A stretch of DNA of 64,000 bases, from contig NZ_FOKK01000015.1 in assembly GCF_900112005.1 (NCBI RefSeq), positions 50,209 to 114,208 of the forward strand, read 5' to 3'. Below are positions 25,449-34,063 of the stretch, piece by piece. The stretch's first letter is position 1. Every line of letters starts with the position of its first letter. Origin of the DNA: Algoriphagus aquimarinus (lineage in GTDB: Bacteria; Bacteroidota; Bacteroidia; Cytophagales; Cyclobacteriaceae). The position numbers were made by a program, and so were the translations under genes. The notes under the pieces are model-generated. The model worked only from the letters and a program-made list of their open reading frames with translations, was not told where the DNA came from and did no database searches.

Positions 25449-26551
25449 AAGGGCTTACCATGCGTGTTTTTTATAATCTGCTTTGCCACAAAAGGAACAT
25501 GTTGAATGAGCTTCCTTGTGAAAACGGAAGCCTGTTTGGTCCCAAATAGGCGTTGGACTTTACGGCCAAGCCAAAGCCTTCGTTCGAAATGCGCGCTCCA
25601 GGAACTTCCATAGTTTGTTTCGATTTCCTTCCTCGACTTTCCTGCTAAAATAGCTTCAGCAGCCAGCTTACCGGACTGAATTGCCATTGCCATCCCATTA
25701 CCACAAAGCGGGGTAATTAGTCCTGCCGAATCGCCCGCCATGAGGATATGATTCTCCACTGGATGCTTTCTTTCAAAATTGATCTCATTGATCACTTCTG
25801 GTTTTTCGAAGAGAAACTCACTAGTGGTAAATAAATGCTGTAGGCTTGGGTTTTTCCATAAAATCTCCCGCTCCATTGCCTCAATGGATCCGTACTTCCT
25901 GAGATGATCACGATTGCCTAAATAACATAGATTCCCTTTATCATCTTCGATGGCATTTAGACCACAGTAGCCACCCTCAAAATTGTACAGCGCCACAGCT
26001 TCCCGGTCAAAATCTGCCTTTATATGATATTTTACGCCTATATATGGACTTCTTTTTTCGATAAAACTGCGCTTGAGGGTTTTGTCCAACTTGGATCTTT
26101 TACCAAAAGCGCCAATCACATAATCTGCATTGATAAATTCTCCGTCAACCAATTCTAGTCGGAACTGCTCTTCTTTTTCATCAAACCATACAGATTGCAC
26201 CTGCACACCGGATTTCACTTCACCTCCTTTTTCCAAAACTTTCTGATACAGATGCTCATCAAGTACATATCGACTAATGCCAAATCCTCCCAAACCCAGA
26301 GGAACCCTGATGCTTTTCCCTGAAGTGTCAGAGAACAAAAAATTAGAAACATGAGGCAATTCGAATCCTAAAGGCATCAACTTTTCCCTTTTTAAAAAAT
26401 CAAGAACCTCATTAGAAAGGTACTCTCCGCAAACCCGATGAAAGGGGTAGATTTTCTTTTCGATCAAAAGTACATCTTGCCCATTTTTAGCCAATAAATA
26501 GGCAGATATAAGGCCTGCAAGACCTCCTCCAATCACTACAATTTTGCGCAT
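25445..26551 (-). CDS. FAD-dependent oxidoreductase/monooxygenase (geranylgeranyl reductase-like group)
   Basis: A 368-residue flavoprotein with the N-terminal GGGLAG dinucleotide motif (8-13), the acidic end of strand 2 (LLIEKK), VCGEYLS near 45-51, and the GDSAGLITPLCGNGMAMAIQSG FAD motif near 275-295. The ATG at 26551 is preferred to a GTG three codons upstream. Relatives hydroxylate or oxidise phenolic lipids to quinones (as SrsC does in Streptomyces) or reduce polyprenyl chains. Position beside a type III PKS and UbiA makes ring hydroxylation the favoured idea; prenyl-chain reduction is the alternative. Confidence 0.83.
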   Translation of the reverse strand: MRKIVVIGGGLAGLISAYLLAKNGQDVLLIEKKIYPFHRVCGEYLSNEVLDFLKREKLMPLGFELPHVSNFLFSDTSGKSIRVPLGLGGFGISRYVLDEHLYQKVLEKGGEVKSGVQVQSVWFDEKEEQFRLELVDGEFINADYVIGAFGKRSKLDKTLKRSFIEKRSPYIGVKYHIKADFDREAVALYNFEGGYCGLNAIEDDKGNLCYLGNRDHLRKYGSIEAMEREILWKNPSLQHLFTTSEFLFEKPEVINEINFERKHPVENHILMAGDSAGLITPLCGNGMAMAIQSGKLAAEAILAGKSRKEIETNYGSSWSAHFERRLWLGRKVQRLFGTKQASVFTRKLIQHVPFVAKQIIKNTHGKPF

Positions 26552-26667
26552 ATCTCTCACTGAACTGCCTTTAATTTTATATATATACCGCTCATCAAAA
26601 ATGGGTAATCCTTACAGATCCTTTCAGGAAATTCACGGTTTAGAAAATGTTTAACCAAATAATAACT

Positions 26668-29193
26668 ATGAGAAATACCCTACCCAGATTACTTAGAAGA
26701 TTAACTCTAGTAGTAGGTGTAATGGGTGTCATGTTGTATTCTACGGACTCTTTTGCTCAGAAAAAGAAGAAAAAGGACGCCAAGAAGGAAACAACTGCAC
26801 CAGCTACTCCTGCCAAACCAAAAGGTAATGATTCAGATCCAAAACCTTACAAAGAGGTCATCACGGCAAAAGCAAAAACAAAAGATGGTCTATTCAAGGT
26901 TCATCAAATTGAAGACAAGTATTACTACGAGATTCCCGATTCCCTACTAGGCAGAGACATGCTGATGGTCACTACTATCGCCAAAACTGCCGATGGGCTT
27001 GGTTATGGTGGTGAGCGTACCAACACGCTAATGCTTCGCTGGGAAAAGAACAACAATGATATCCATCTAAAAGTTATTTCAGTAAATAACTTTGCTGCAG
27101 ATTCTCTTCCTATCGCTTTGGCGGTGAAGAACTCAAATTTGGAGCCATTGCTACAGAAGTTTGCCATCAAATCTCTTGCGACAGATTCTACAGGAATTGT
27201 AATCGAAGCGACAGATTTATGGGCGAAAGATGTACAGGCTTTAGGTCTTCCTAAAGGTCAGCGTACACAATACAAAGTAAGTCGTCTAGACACGGATAGA
27301 TCATATATCGAGCATATCCATACGTACCCGATCAATATCGAGGCTAGATATGTAATGACTTACATCGCAAGTGAGCCACCTTCAAACAGCTCAACAGGTT
27401 CAATCACGTTGGAGATGAACTCTTCAATGTTGCTTCTTCCTAAAGAGCCAATGAAGCAACGTCTGGGTGATCAGCGTGTAGGCTGGTTTAGTAGATCTAT
27501 GGTTGATTATGGTGCTGATGCGCAAAAAGCGCAAAAACGTACTTTCCTTGACAGATGGAGACTGGAAGTGAAGGATGAAGACATGGCAAAATTTAAGGCT
27601 GGCGAATTAGTTGAGCCTAAAAAGCAGATTGTATATTACATCGATCCAGCTACTCCAAAGCAGTGGATTCCGTTCTTGATCGCTGGTGTAAATGACTGGC
27701 AGGTTGCCTTTGAAGCTGCAGGTTTCAAAAATGCTATTGTTGCTAAACTAGCTCCAACTAAAGAGGAGGATCCAGACTGGAGCCCAGAAGATGCAAGATA
27801 TTCTGTAATCAGATATTTCGCTTCTGACATCCAGAATGCATATGGACCTCACGTATCTGATCCACGTTCTGGTGAAATCTTAGAATCTGATATCGGATGG
27901 TATCACAACGTGATGAACTTGCTTAGAAACTGGTTCTTCATCCAAACAGCAGCTATCAATCCTGAAGCACAAAGTATTCAATTCAAGGATGAAGTAATGG
28001 GTAGATTGGTTCAATTTGTCTCTTCTCACGAAGTGGGACACACACTTGGCCTTCCACACAACTTTGCTTCTTCTCATGCTTACCCAGTAGAGAAATTGAG
28101 AGATGCTGCATTTACAAAGGCAAATGGAACAGCTCCATCTATCATGGATTATGCGAGATTTAACTACATCGCTCAGCCAGGTGACGAAGGCGTAAGTTTA
28201 ATGCCAAATGTTGGCCCTTATGACAAATATTCAATCGCTTGGGGCTACAGACCAATTCCTGATGCTGCTACTCCAGAAGATGAGTTAATGACTTTGGATA
28301 AGTGGATCTTGGAAAAGCAAGGTGATCCCGTTTACAGATATGGCCGTCAGGGAAACAGTTATGACCCTACTGCGCAAAGCGAAGATTTGGGTGACAACTC
28401 CATGAAAGCTTCTGAATATGGTATCGCAAACTTGAAGCGTATCATGCCAAATCTTATGAAATGGACAGCTGAGTCAAACAAGCCTTACAAGGATTTTGAT
28501 GATCTAGGAGAAATGTATGGTCAAGTGATCACGCAATTCAACAGATACATGGGTCATGTGAAGACAAATGTTGGCGGTGTGGCTGAAGTTTACAGAGCTA
28601 CAGGTCAGGATTTACCAGTTTACACACATACTGCGAAAGACATCCAGAAGTCGGCTATATCTTTCTTGAACACAGAACTTTTCACTACTCCTACATGGAT
28701 GATGCAAGACGATATCTTTGCTAGAACAGAAGATTTCGGAGCATTAGAACAAATTCGTGGTGTTCAAGCAAACACATTGAATTCAGTTCTTGACCTAGGA
28801 AGACTTGGTCGTGTGATAGAAAACGAAGCCTTGAATGGTAACGAAGCTTACAAAATGACTGAGCTTTTCGATGATCTTAGAAAAGGTATCTGGTCTGAAC
28901 TTTCAGCAGGTAAAACTATCGACGTTCACAGAAGAGCATTACAGAGAGCGTATATCGAGCGTATGGAATACTTGATGACCACAGATGGGCCAAATGTCCC
29001 AGCTGCAGCCAGAAGGTTCTATGGTACTCAGATCAATGCTTCTCAGTCGGACATCAGACCGATGGCTAGAGGAGAATTGAAAATACTTCAAAGAGATATC
29101 AAATCTGCGATCTCCAGAACTTCAGACAGAATGTCTAAGCTTCACTTGGAAGATGCGCTAGAAAGAGTAAATGCTATTCTTGATCCTAAGTAA
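26668..29193 (+). CDS. Secreted zinc-dependent metalloprotease (DUF5117/DUF5118 type)
   Basis: An 841-residue protein from the ATG at 26668; an ATG seven codons upstream is possible but the shorter form gives the better signal peptide (RNTLPRLLRRLTLVVGVMGV, cleavage after SFAQ). A Lys-rich linker (QKKKKKDAKK) follows. The zinc motif HEVGHTLGLPH is at about 454-464, the extended HExxHxxGxxH form of metzincins, and SIMDYARFNY downstream is the Met-turn. Large flanking regions fit the DUF5118/DUF5117/DUF4953 layout seen in Bacteroidota. Substrate unknown. Monocistronic, with its own terminator. Confidence 0.9.
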   Translation: MRNTLPRLLRRLTLVVGVMGVMLYSTDSFAQKKKKKDAKKETTAPATPAKPKGNDSDPKPYKEVITAKAKTKDGLFKVHQIEDKYYYEIPDSLLGRDMLMVTTIAKTADGLGYGGERTNTLMLRWEKNNNDIHLKVISVNNFAADSLPIALAVKNSNLEPLLQKFAIKSLATDSTGIVIEATDLWAKDVQALGLPKGQRTQYKVSRLDTDRSYIEHIHTYPINIEARYVMTYIASEPPSNSSTGSITLEMNSSMLLLPKEPMKQRLGDQRVGWFSRSMVDYGADAQKAQKRTFLDRWRLEVKDEDMAKFKAGELVEPKKQIVYYIDPATPKQWIPFLIAGVNDWQVAFEAAGFKNAIVAKLAPTKEEDPDWSPEDARYSVIRYFASDIQNAYGPHVSDPRSGEILESDIGWYHNVMNLLRNWFFIQTAAINPEAQSIQFKDEVMGRLVQFVSSHEVGHTLGLPHNFASSHAYPVEKLRDAAFTKANGTAPSIMDYARFNYIAQPGDEGVSLMPNVGPYDKYSIAWGYRPIPDAATPEDELMTLDKWILEKQGDPVYRYGRQGNSYDPTAQSEDLGDNSMKASEYGIANLKRIMPNLMKWTAESNKPYKDFDDLGEMYGQVITQFNRYMGHVKTNVGGVAEVYRATGQDLPVYTHTAKDIQKSAISFLNTELFTTPTWMMQDDIFARTEDFGALEQIRGVQANTLNSVLDLGRLGRVIENEALNGNEAYKMTELFDDLRKGIWSELSAGKTIDVHRRALQRAYIERMEYLMTTDGPNVPAAARRFYGTQINASQSDIRPMARGELKILQRDIKSAISRTSDRMSKLHLEDALERVNAILDPK

Positions 29194-29215
29194 GACCAAG
29201 AGTAAAGAACAACTT

Positions 29216-29246
29216 AAATGGGCGTCGGATCGGCGCCCATTTTTTG
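29216..29246 (+). terminator. Terminator of the metalloprotease gene
   Basis: AAATGGGCG (29216-29224) pairs with CGCCCATTT (29234-29242), followed by TTTTG. It lies 23 bases after the stop codon. Confidence 0.85.
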
Positions 29247-29397
29247 TTTAAAGTCACTCCCAAATCAATTATCCCATAATGGCGCAGAGGCGCATTTTTT
29301 TGATCCTACTCGAGGATTTCCCAAATCAACCTAAATCTTTAAACTTTGCGCCGTAGCGCCTTTGCAGGATATTCACCACTTGAAATCAATTTTTGAT

Positions 29398-29405
29398 TAG
29401 TTTTG
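29398..29405 (+). promoter_or_regulatory. -7 promoter box TAGTTTTG for the Fur-family gene
   Basis: Perfect TAnnTTTG match, 10 bases between box and ATG. A possible -33 element, ACTTG, lies at 29378-29382. The preceding 60 bases carry short GGCGC-type repeats that could be operator sites. Confidence 0.55.
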
Positions 29406-29415
29406 TTTCTAATTC

Positions 29416-29829
29416 ATGAAAATGTCGTCTCCACTTTCCATACTACAAAGACATAAGCTTCGCATCACAGATTGTCGCCAAGAGATTATCCGTGAGTTTC
29501 TGGACAAGCAAGTCGCTTTAGCTCATTCGGATCTAGAAGAATCCTTGGACAGCCAGTTTGATCGGGTGACTATTTATCGTACGCTAAAGACTTTTGTGGA
29601 TAAAGATGTGGTACACAAGGTTCTCGATGACAGTGGAGCTACTAAATATGCCCTTTGCTCTCATGAAGAAGAGGATCACAACCATGAGCATGTGCATTTC
29701 AAGTGCGAGATCTGTGGAGAAACTACCTGTTTGGAATCCATTAACCTTCCAAACATCAAATTGCCGTCAGGTTTTAAAAAGAAAGAAATGAATTTACTTG
29801 TGCAGGGAATCTGCAATAAGTGCCATTAA
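29416..29829 (+). CDS. Fur-family transcriptional regulator
   Basis: A 137-residue regulator: N-terminal winged helix (about 8-80, including QEIIREFLDKQVALAHSDLEE and DRVTIYRTLKTFV), then a His-rich metal-binding stretch (HEEEDHNHEHVHFKCEICGET) and a structural zinc site with CEICG and a C-terminal CNKC. It binds DNA according to metal status. Sensor identity (Fe, Zn, peroxide) cannot be fixed by eye; the His density and two Cys pairs fit either Fur or Zur. Its stop shares TTAA with the convergent small membrane protein gene. Confidence 0.92.
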   Translation: MKMSSPLSILQRHKLRITDCRQEIIREFLDKQVALAHSDLEESLDSQFDRVTIYRTLKTFVDKDVVHKVLDDSGATKYALCSHEEEDHNHEHVHFKCEICGETTCLESINLPNIKLPSGFKKKEMNLLVQGICNKCH

Positions 29830-30053
29830 AATTCCACAGGCTCAGGCACTCTTGATTTTGGGGAATCACTTGGCCATTGCACCCCTGGAGGTAAATCAAT
29901 TTTAGGTGGGGTAAAATCCTCCACTCCTCCATCTCCGTCATCTGGACTGTTATTACCCTTTCTCAAGGAATTTTTGGTCATGGTCGCCATGACATAGATT
30001 AGTATGACATAAGCCAAACCACAAAGAATCAAATCGATTACAAGACTGCTCAT
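29826..30053 (-). CDS. Small single-pass membrane protein with Pro-rich tail
   Basis: A 75-residue protein: one N-terminal hydrophobic helix (SSLVIDLILCGLAYVILIYVM), a short basic stretch (KNSLRKG), then an acidic and proline-rich tail (DDGDGGVEDFTPPKIDLPPGV). Likely anchored in the inner membrane. No family recognised. Convergent and stop-interlocked with the Fur-family gene. Confidence 0.6.
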   Translation of the reverse strand: MSSLVIDLILCGLAYVILIYVMATMTKNSLRKGNNSPDDGDGGVEDFTPPKIDLPPGVQWPSDSPKSRVPEPVEF

Positions 30054-30202
30054 GGTGAAAAATTTTAGATAATATAATTCAATACCACTAGTAAATCAAT
30101 GGCATCAGCAATTTGTTTCAAAGGAAATGCCAGCTTTATGATTTATTTCGACTTGCTTAATCCCACGGATAGGTGGATATTTGCGCACTGAAAAACTAAG
30201 TG

Positions 30203-30676
30203 ATGATTGTAAAAACAAAGAAATATCAACTCCCAACCGGGACATACATAAAAATTGCCCTTGTAAACGTATTGAAACAGCAGTGGTGGGTGATCCCAAT
30301 CGCCGTAGCTATTGCATTTGGATATTTTTGGATTCCATCGATTTGGTGGATTATTGGTGCGGTACTAGCCTATGGCCTTTATGTCCTATTTTGGGCGATT
30401 CAATTCACTGGCGTGACTCAGATGGAGCAGAACAAAGTCATCTTCGATAAAATGGCCTATGAAATAGATAGCCGTCAGATCCTGATGAAAATCAATACCA
30501 AACAGGGAATGCCAGTTCAATGGAATATGATTAAAAGTGCTGAGAAGCGTAAAGACGCGTACCTCCTTTACATGTCCAAGGCACAGTTTATCCATCTACC
30601 ATTCAGGATCTTCAATTCAGAAAATGAGCGAAAATTCATGGAAACTATTCTTAAAAGAAAAGAGCTGATTAAATAA
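30203..30676 (+). CDS. YcxB-like membrane protein
   Basis: A 157-residue protein with two adjacent hydrophobic helices (about 28-45 and 48-68, rich in Trp), followed by a soluble domain of about 85 residues (IFDKMAYEIDSRQILMKI, QWNMIKSAEKRKDAYLLYMSKAQFIHLPFRIF). This layout fits the YcxB-like family, whose function is poorly known. The ATG at 30203 follows a GTG by one codon. A strong terminator is found 21 bases after the stop. Confidence 0.75.
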   Translation: MIVKTKKYQLPTGTYIKIALVNVLKQQWWVIPIAVAIAFGYFWIPSIWWIIGAVLAYGLYVLFWAIQFTGVTQMEQNKVIFDKMAYEIDSRQILMKINTKQGMPVQWNMIKSAEKRKDAYLLYMSKAQFIHLPFRIFNSENERKFMETILKRKELIK

Positions 30677-30696
30677 GCTCTTCCGCAAAACATAGC

Positions 30697-30725
30697 AAAA
30701 GCCTCCCGATATGGGGAGGCTTTTT
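30697..30725 (+). terminator. Terminator of the YcxB-like gene
   Basis: AAAAGCCTCCC (30697-30707), a 6-base loop, GGGAGGCTTTT (30714-30724) and one further T. Symmetrical T/A flanks allow function on both strands, though the convergent sulfatase gene ends about 150 bases away. Confidence 0.88.
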
Positions 30726-30871
30726 GCATTTGTCAACGGATTATCAACTAGTTACTGAACTCGGAATTAATAGATAAAACCCGAGAAACCTCACAGAAAA
30801 AAAGCTGAAGAATTAATTGGATTGCTAACTACTCCTCGCTACATATCTATTAAAGAAGTATATGGAATAGC

Positions 30872-32185
30872 TCAAGGATTGGCAGAGCCATAGCCTCGTA
30901 GGACAGTATCAAAATGGGAAATCTTCAATTTAACCTCCTTGCTAAGATCTGCTATCTGCAGTGCATTTTCCTCCAATGGATCTTCCAAAAGCGAATAAAT
31001 TCTACCGTCTCCATAGAGTTTCCATTCTGTATCTTGTACATAAGTGCTATTCTCAAATTGCCCCCAATTCGGTGCGTAGTAGCAATAAATCCAATCTCGT
31101 TTTTTAGAATTATCCCCGACTAATTGAGAAAAAAAGCTAAGCCCATCTGTTTGGATAATTTCTAGATTCTGGTGATTGGCAGTTTCAAGTAGTGTGGGAA
31201 GAAAATCCGTGAAATCGATGAGATTTTCATTTGTACTTCCTGGTTGGATTTTACCCTTCCAGTTTGCAATGAAGGGCACATGCGTTCCTGCAGTAGTTGT
31301 ATTTCCCTTGTCGCCTTTGATAGATTTTCCAAGTTGAGAAGTAGTCACTTTTCTGTCTGTGCCATTATCTCCTACGAACAAAATCAAGGTGTTTTCTCGG
31401 ATGCCTAGTTCTTCGGTTTTGGTCACAATGGAACCAATCAGCCTATCCATATAGCTCACCATTTCTCCAAAGTAGCGCGGATCATTGACCTTTGATTTGG
31501 AATCAAACGCTGCAAAACCAGAATTGGCAGGCGTTGGCACAAAGGGATCATGTGTGATAGCCATGGGATAATAGATAAAGAACGGCTCATCTCTATTTTT
31601 CTCCATAAAGAGATTGATCTGCTCAGTAAAGAGATCCGGCCCGAATTTACCTTCATAGATTTCTGTGCCCGAATTAGAACTGATCATTGGGTCTTTATAC
31701 CTACTCCCTAGCGCCTGAACCTGCCACAAGAAGTACTCATCAAATCCTGCTGATTCTGGTAGAGTGCCGATTTGACCTCCTGCGAGTTCGTGTTGCCCGG
31801 CATTACCATAAAGCTGCCACTTACCTGCGACGAACGTATTATAACCTGATTGTTTCAAATAATGAGCAAATGTGGGCTCTTCAGGTTTCAGTAATCCAAA
31901 ACCGATGTAATTTCTGAAGTTGTATTTCCCAGTCATGATTTGCACTCTGGAAGGGGTGCAAAGCGGCATCGAATAGGTTTGGGTAAAATTCATACCTTCC
32001 TTAGCCAGCTTATCCAAGTTCGGAGTCTGGTAATCATCTGATCCATTAATTCCCAATGTCTCATAGCCGAGATCATCTGCCATGATCAAAATGATGTTGG
32101 GAGAGCGGAAATCTTTCTCTTGAGCCATTGCTTGAATTACCATGCAAAATAAAATGAGAGCCAGAAATGAACAAGTTTTCGTCAT
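30872..32185 (-). CDS. Sulfatase (arylsulfatase family)
   Basis: A 437-residue exported sulfatase. Signal peptide MTKTCSFLALILFCMVIQAMA; metal-binding Asp pair in IMADDLGYETLG (about 35-46); Cys76 in LCTPSRVQIMTG is the residue converted to formylglycine; GDNGTDRKVTT supplies later metal ligands. It should hydrolyse sulfate esters, probably of polysaccharides or aryl sulfates in the periplasm. No SusC/SusD pair or glycoside hydrolases sit next to it, so it is not part of an evident polysaccharide locus here. No sulfatase-maturating radical-SAM enzyme is in the window. Downstream of a DUF4256 gene by 60 bases. Confidence 0.93.
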   Translation of the reverse strand: MTKTCSFLALILFCMVIQAMAQEKDFRSPNIILIMADDLGYETLGINGSDDYQTPNLDKLAKEGMNFTQTYSMPLCTPSRVQIMTGKYNFRNYIGFGLLKPEEPTFAHYLKQSGYNTFVAGKWQLYGNAGQHELAGGQIGTLPESAGFDEYFLWQVQALGSRYKDPMISSNSGTEIYEGKFGPDLFTEQINLFMEKNRDEPFFIYYPMAITHDPFVPTPANSGFAAFDSKSKVNDPRYFGEMVSYMDRLIGSIVTKTEELGIRENTLILFVGDNGTDRKVTTSQLGKSIKGDKGNTTTAGTHVPFIANWKGKIQPGSTNENLIDFTDFLPTLLETANHQNLEIIQTDGLSFFSQLVGDNSKKRDWIYCYYAPNWGQFENSTYVQDTEWKLYGDGRIYSLLEDPLEENALQIADLSKEVKLKISHFDTVLRGYGSANP

Positions 32186-32245
32186 GATGAAGCGCCTTGG
32201 TTTAAAAGTAAAAATGGAATAACAAACTTATTAAGGGTTTCAAAA

Positions 32246-32797
32246 TCACACCTGGACTGATCCACGAAAAGCTCTGGCGGCATAATAGGATTGCGCTCCA
32301 TTGTGGTAGATAAAAACATGTTTATAACGGAAATCGCCAAAAATAGCTCCACCATGTTTTCTGATTGCTTCGGGTGTTTCAAGCCAGCTTGAGGTTTTAG
32401 CGTCAAAAGTCCCGAGCTTCTGCAATGCTCTATATTCCTCTTCCGTGAGGATAGAAATACCCATAGCCGCGGCCATGTCAAGCGCATTGTGTTCTGGTCT
32501 ATGCTCTTTTCGAGACTCTTGCCCTTGCAGATCGTAGCAGACACTTCTCCTACCTTTTGGACTTTCTGCGCTGCAATCGCAAAAAATATACGCACCACTT
32601 TTAGCATCAAAACCCACCACATCTGGCTCTCCTCCGGTTCGCTCCATTTCATTCAGAGTCCACAGCTTATCAGGTTTTATCGCCAGTCTTGCTTCCACTT
32701 TAGCCCATACTAGGCTTTCGTGACGCTTCATGTTCTTGCCGAAGCGACGTTTTAAGATGCTTATCAGAGTTTCCTGTTCTTCTAAAGTCAATTTCAT
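32246..32797 (-). CDS. DUF4256 family protein
   Basis: A 183-residue soluble protein matching DUF4256 by its LEEQETLISILKRRFGKNMKRH opening, the MERTGGEPDVVG and YIFCDCSAESPKGRRSVCYD segments, and the HNGAQSYYAARAFRG ending. Length fits the family. Function is unknown; conserved Cys, Asp and His residues in CDCSAESP hint at a catalytic or metal site. Sits just upstream of the sulfatase on the same strand, possibly co-transcribed. A second long frame on the same strand (32182-32652) is a shadow. Confidence 0.85.
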   Translation of the reverse strand: MKLTLEEQETLISILKRRFGKNMKRHESLVWAKVEARLAIKPDKLWTLNEMERTGGEPDVVGFDAKSGAYIFCDCSAESPKGRRSVCYDLQGQESRKEHRPEHNALDMAAAMGISILTEEEYRALQKLGTFDAKTSSWLETPEAIRKHGGAIFGDFRYKHVFIYHNGAQSYYAARAFRGSVQV

Positions 32798-33143
32798 AAG
32801 CTATTATTTACAAGCTACGAGTAATTTAAATACTAAATATAGAGGTTTAGCTTATATGTAAGTTTGTAAAACATGTGTGGATTTGATACGCTATCAAGCA
32901 AAAATCCATCGAAGCCAAGCTATCATCCATCCGAAATTAGGTGATAAATCAAACTAGCTGATCATACTGAATTATGGAAGCATAGATCATTAAAAAAAGT
33001 CGTGATGAAAATCCTGATTTTTATCAGGTATGGCACTTTTTCCTACCGCTGAGCATTATCTAAGTGGATATTCTGGTAGATTTCAGCGTATTTTATAAAA
33101 TTACAGTAAAGTTGACGCTAAGCCCTAAACGGCAACTCACATC
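32798..33143. other. Regulatory region upstream of the ebo operon
   Basis: About 345 AT-rich bases between divergent units. It holds a palindrome CCTGAT-TTTT-ATCAGG at 33013-33028, about 115 bases before eboA, which could be an operator. No TAnnTTTG box with good fit near eboA and no coding sequence was seen. Confidence 0.5.
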
Positions 33144-34025
33144 ATGGAAAATCAATTAACAAGCTTTCTCACCCAAACGCTTGAAAGATCGGCTACTCAG
33201 AAAGGACTTGATTGGCTCAGTATACAACTTGAAAAGGTCAGCATCGAAGGTACTCCCTCGAAGTTTTTCTTGGCTTTTAGCCAAGCTTCGAGATATTTCA
33301 AAAAGGAAAAACTTTCACTTTCCGATAATGACTTAAAGACGGCAAATGAGCTGTTTACTGGATTTCAACCTGAATTCTGGGATCAGTTACAGACTGCACG
33401 CACCGTCTTGATGCTGAGTTATCCACAGAAAAAGGAGGCTTGGTTTGCTGCGATGAACCAGCTTTTTGAAACTGCAGATATGAATGAACATCAAGCACTA
33501 TTTGCGGCTTTACCACTTATGCCTTTTCAGGAAGAATTAATTCCGAGAGCAATAGATGGTTTAAGGACTAATATCTCCTTGGTCTTCGATTCGATAGCTT
33601 TGAATAACCCTTTCCCTGCCAAGTATTTCCCTGAGGCCAATTGGAACCAGATGGTGCTTAAAGCCATCTTTATGCAACGCCCATTGTATAGGATTCAAGG
33701 TTTGGAAGAAAGAAGAAATCCAGCCCTGGCAGCTATAGCGAGAGATTTTGCTCATGAGCGTTGGGCAGCAGGAAGAGACGTCATGCCAGAGATTTGGCGT
33801 CTGGTTTCACCTTTTGTCAATGACAAATACTTGGAAGATCTGAAGAAAGCCCTAACCACCAAAGACGAGTTGCAAATCAAATCTGCCTTGCTGACTTTGA
33901 GAGAATCTGCCTATTTGCCAGCACAAGAAATCTTGCAGTCCTATCCTGATCAAGTTGCCACACTAGATATGGATGCTATTGCTTGGGAAAGCATTGGTTC
34001 GGAATTCCAACGAACTCGCGTTTAA
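33144..34025 (+). CDS. eboA: EboA domain protein
   Basis: A 293-residue, helix-rich soluble protein with no signal peptide, identified as EboA chiefly from its position as first gene of a six-gene block in the canonical ebo order, and by its EboA-like features (LDWLSIQLEKV, SQASRYFKKEKL, FAALPLMPF, AFIAARDFAHERW-like segment about 190-205). Function unknown; in cyanobacteria EboA is needed, with the other ebo proteins, to move a scytonemin precursor to the periplasm. Gene ends 38 bases before eboB. Confidence 0.85.
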   Translation: MENQLTSFLTQTLERSATQKGLDWLSIQLEKVSIEGTPSKFFLAFSQASRYFKKEKLSLSDNDLKTANELFTGFQPEFWDQLQTARTVLMLSYPQKKEAWFAAMNQLFETADMNEHQALFAALPLMPFQEELIPRAIDGLRTNISLVFDSIALNNPFPAKYFPEANWNQMVLKAIFMQRPLYRIQGLEERRNPALAAIARDFAHERWAAGRDVMPEIWRLVSPFVNDKYLEDLKKALTTKDELQIKSALLTLRESAYLPAQEILQSYPDQVATLDMDAIAWESIGSEFQRTRV

Positions 34026-34063
34026 TCCCTAATTTCACATCCCCTACTTTAAATTCAATTACC

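Noticed and set aside
32182..32652. 156-residue minus-strand frame overlapping the DUF4256 gene
   Set aside because: Same-strand shadow in another frame; the DUF4256 frame has clear family motifs, this one none.
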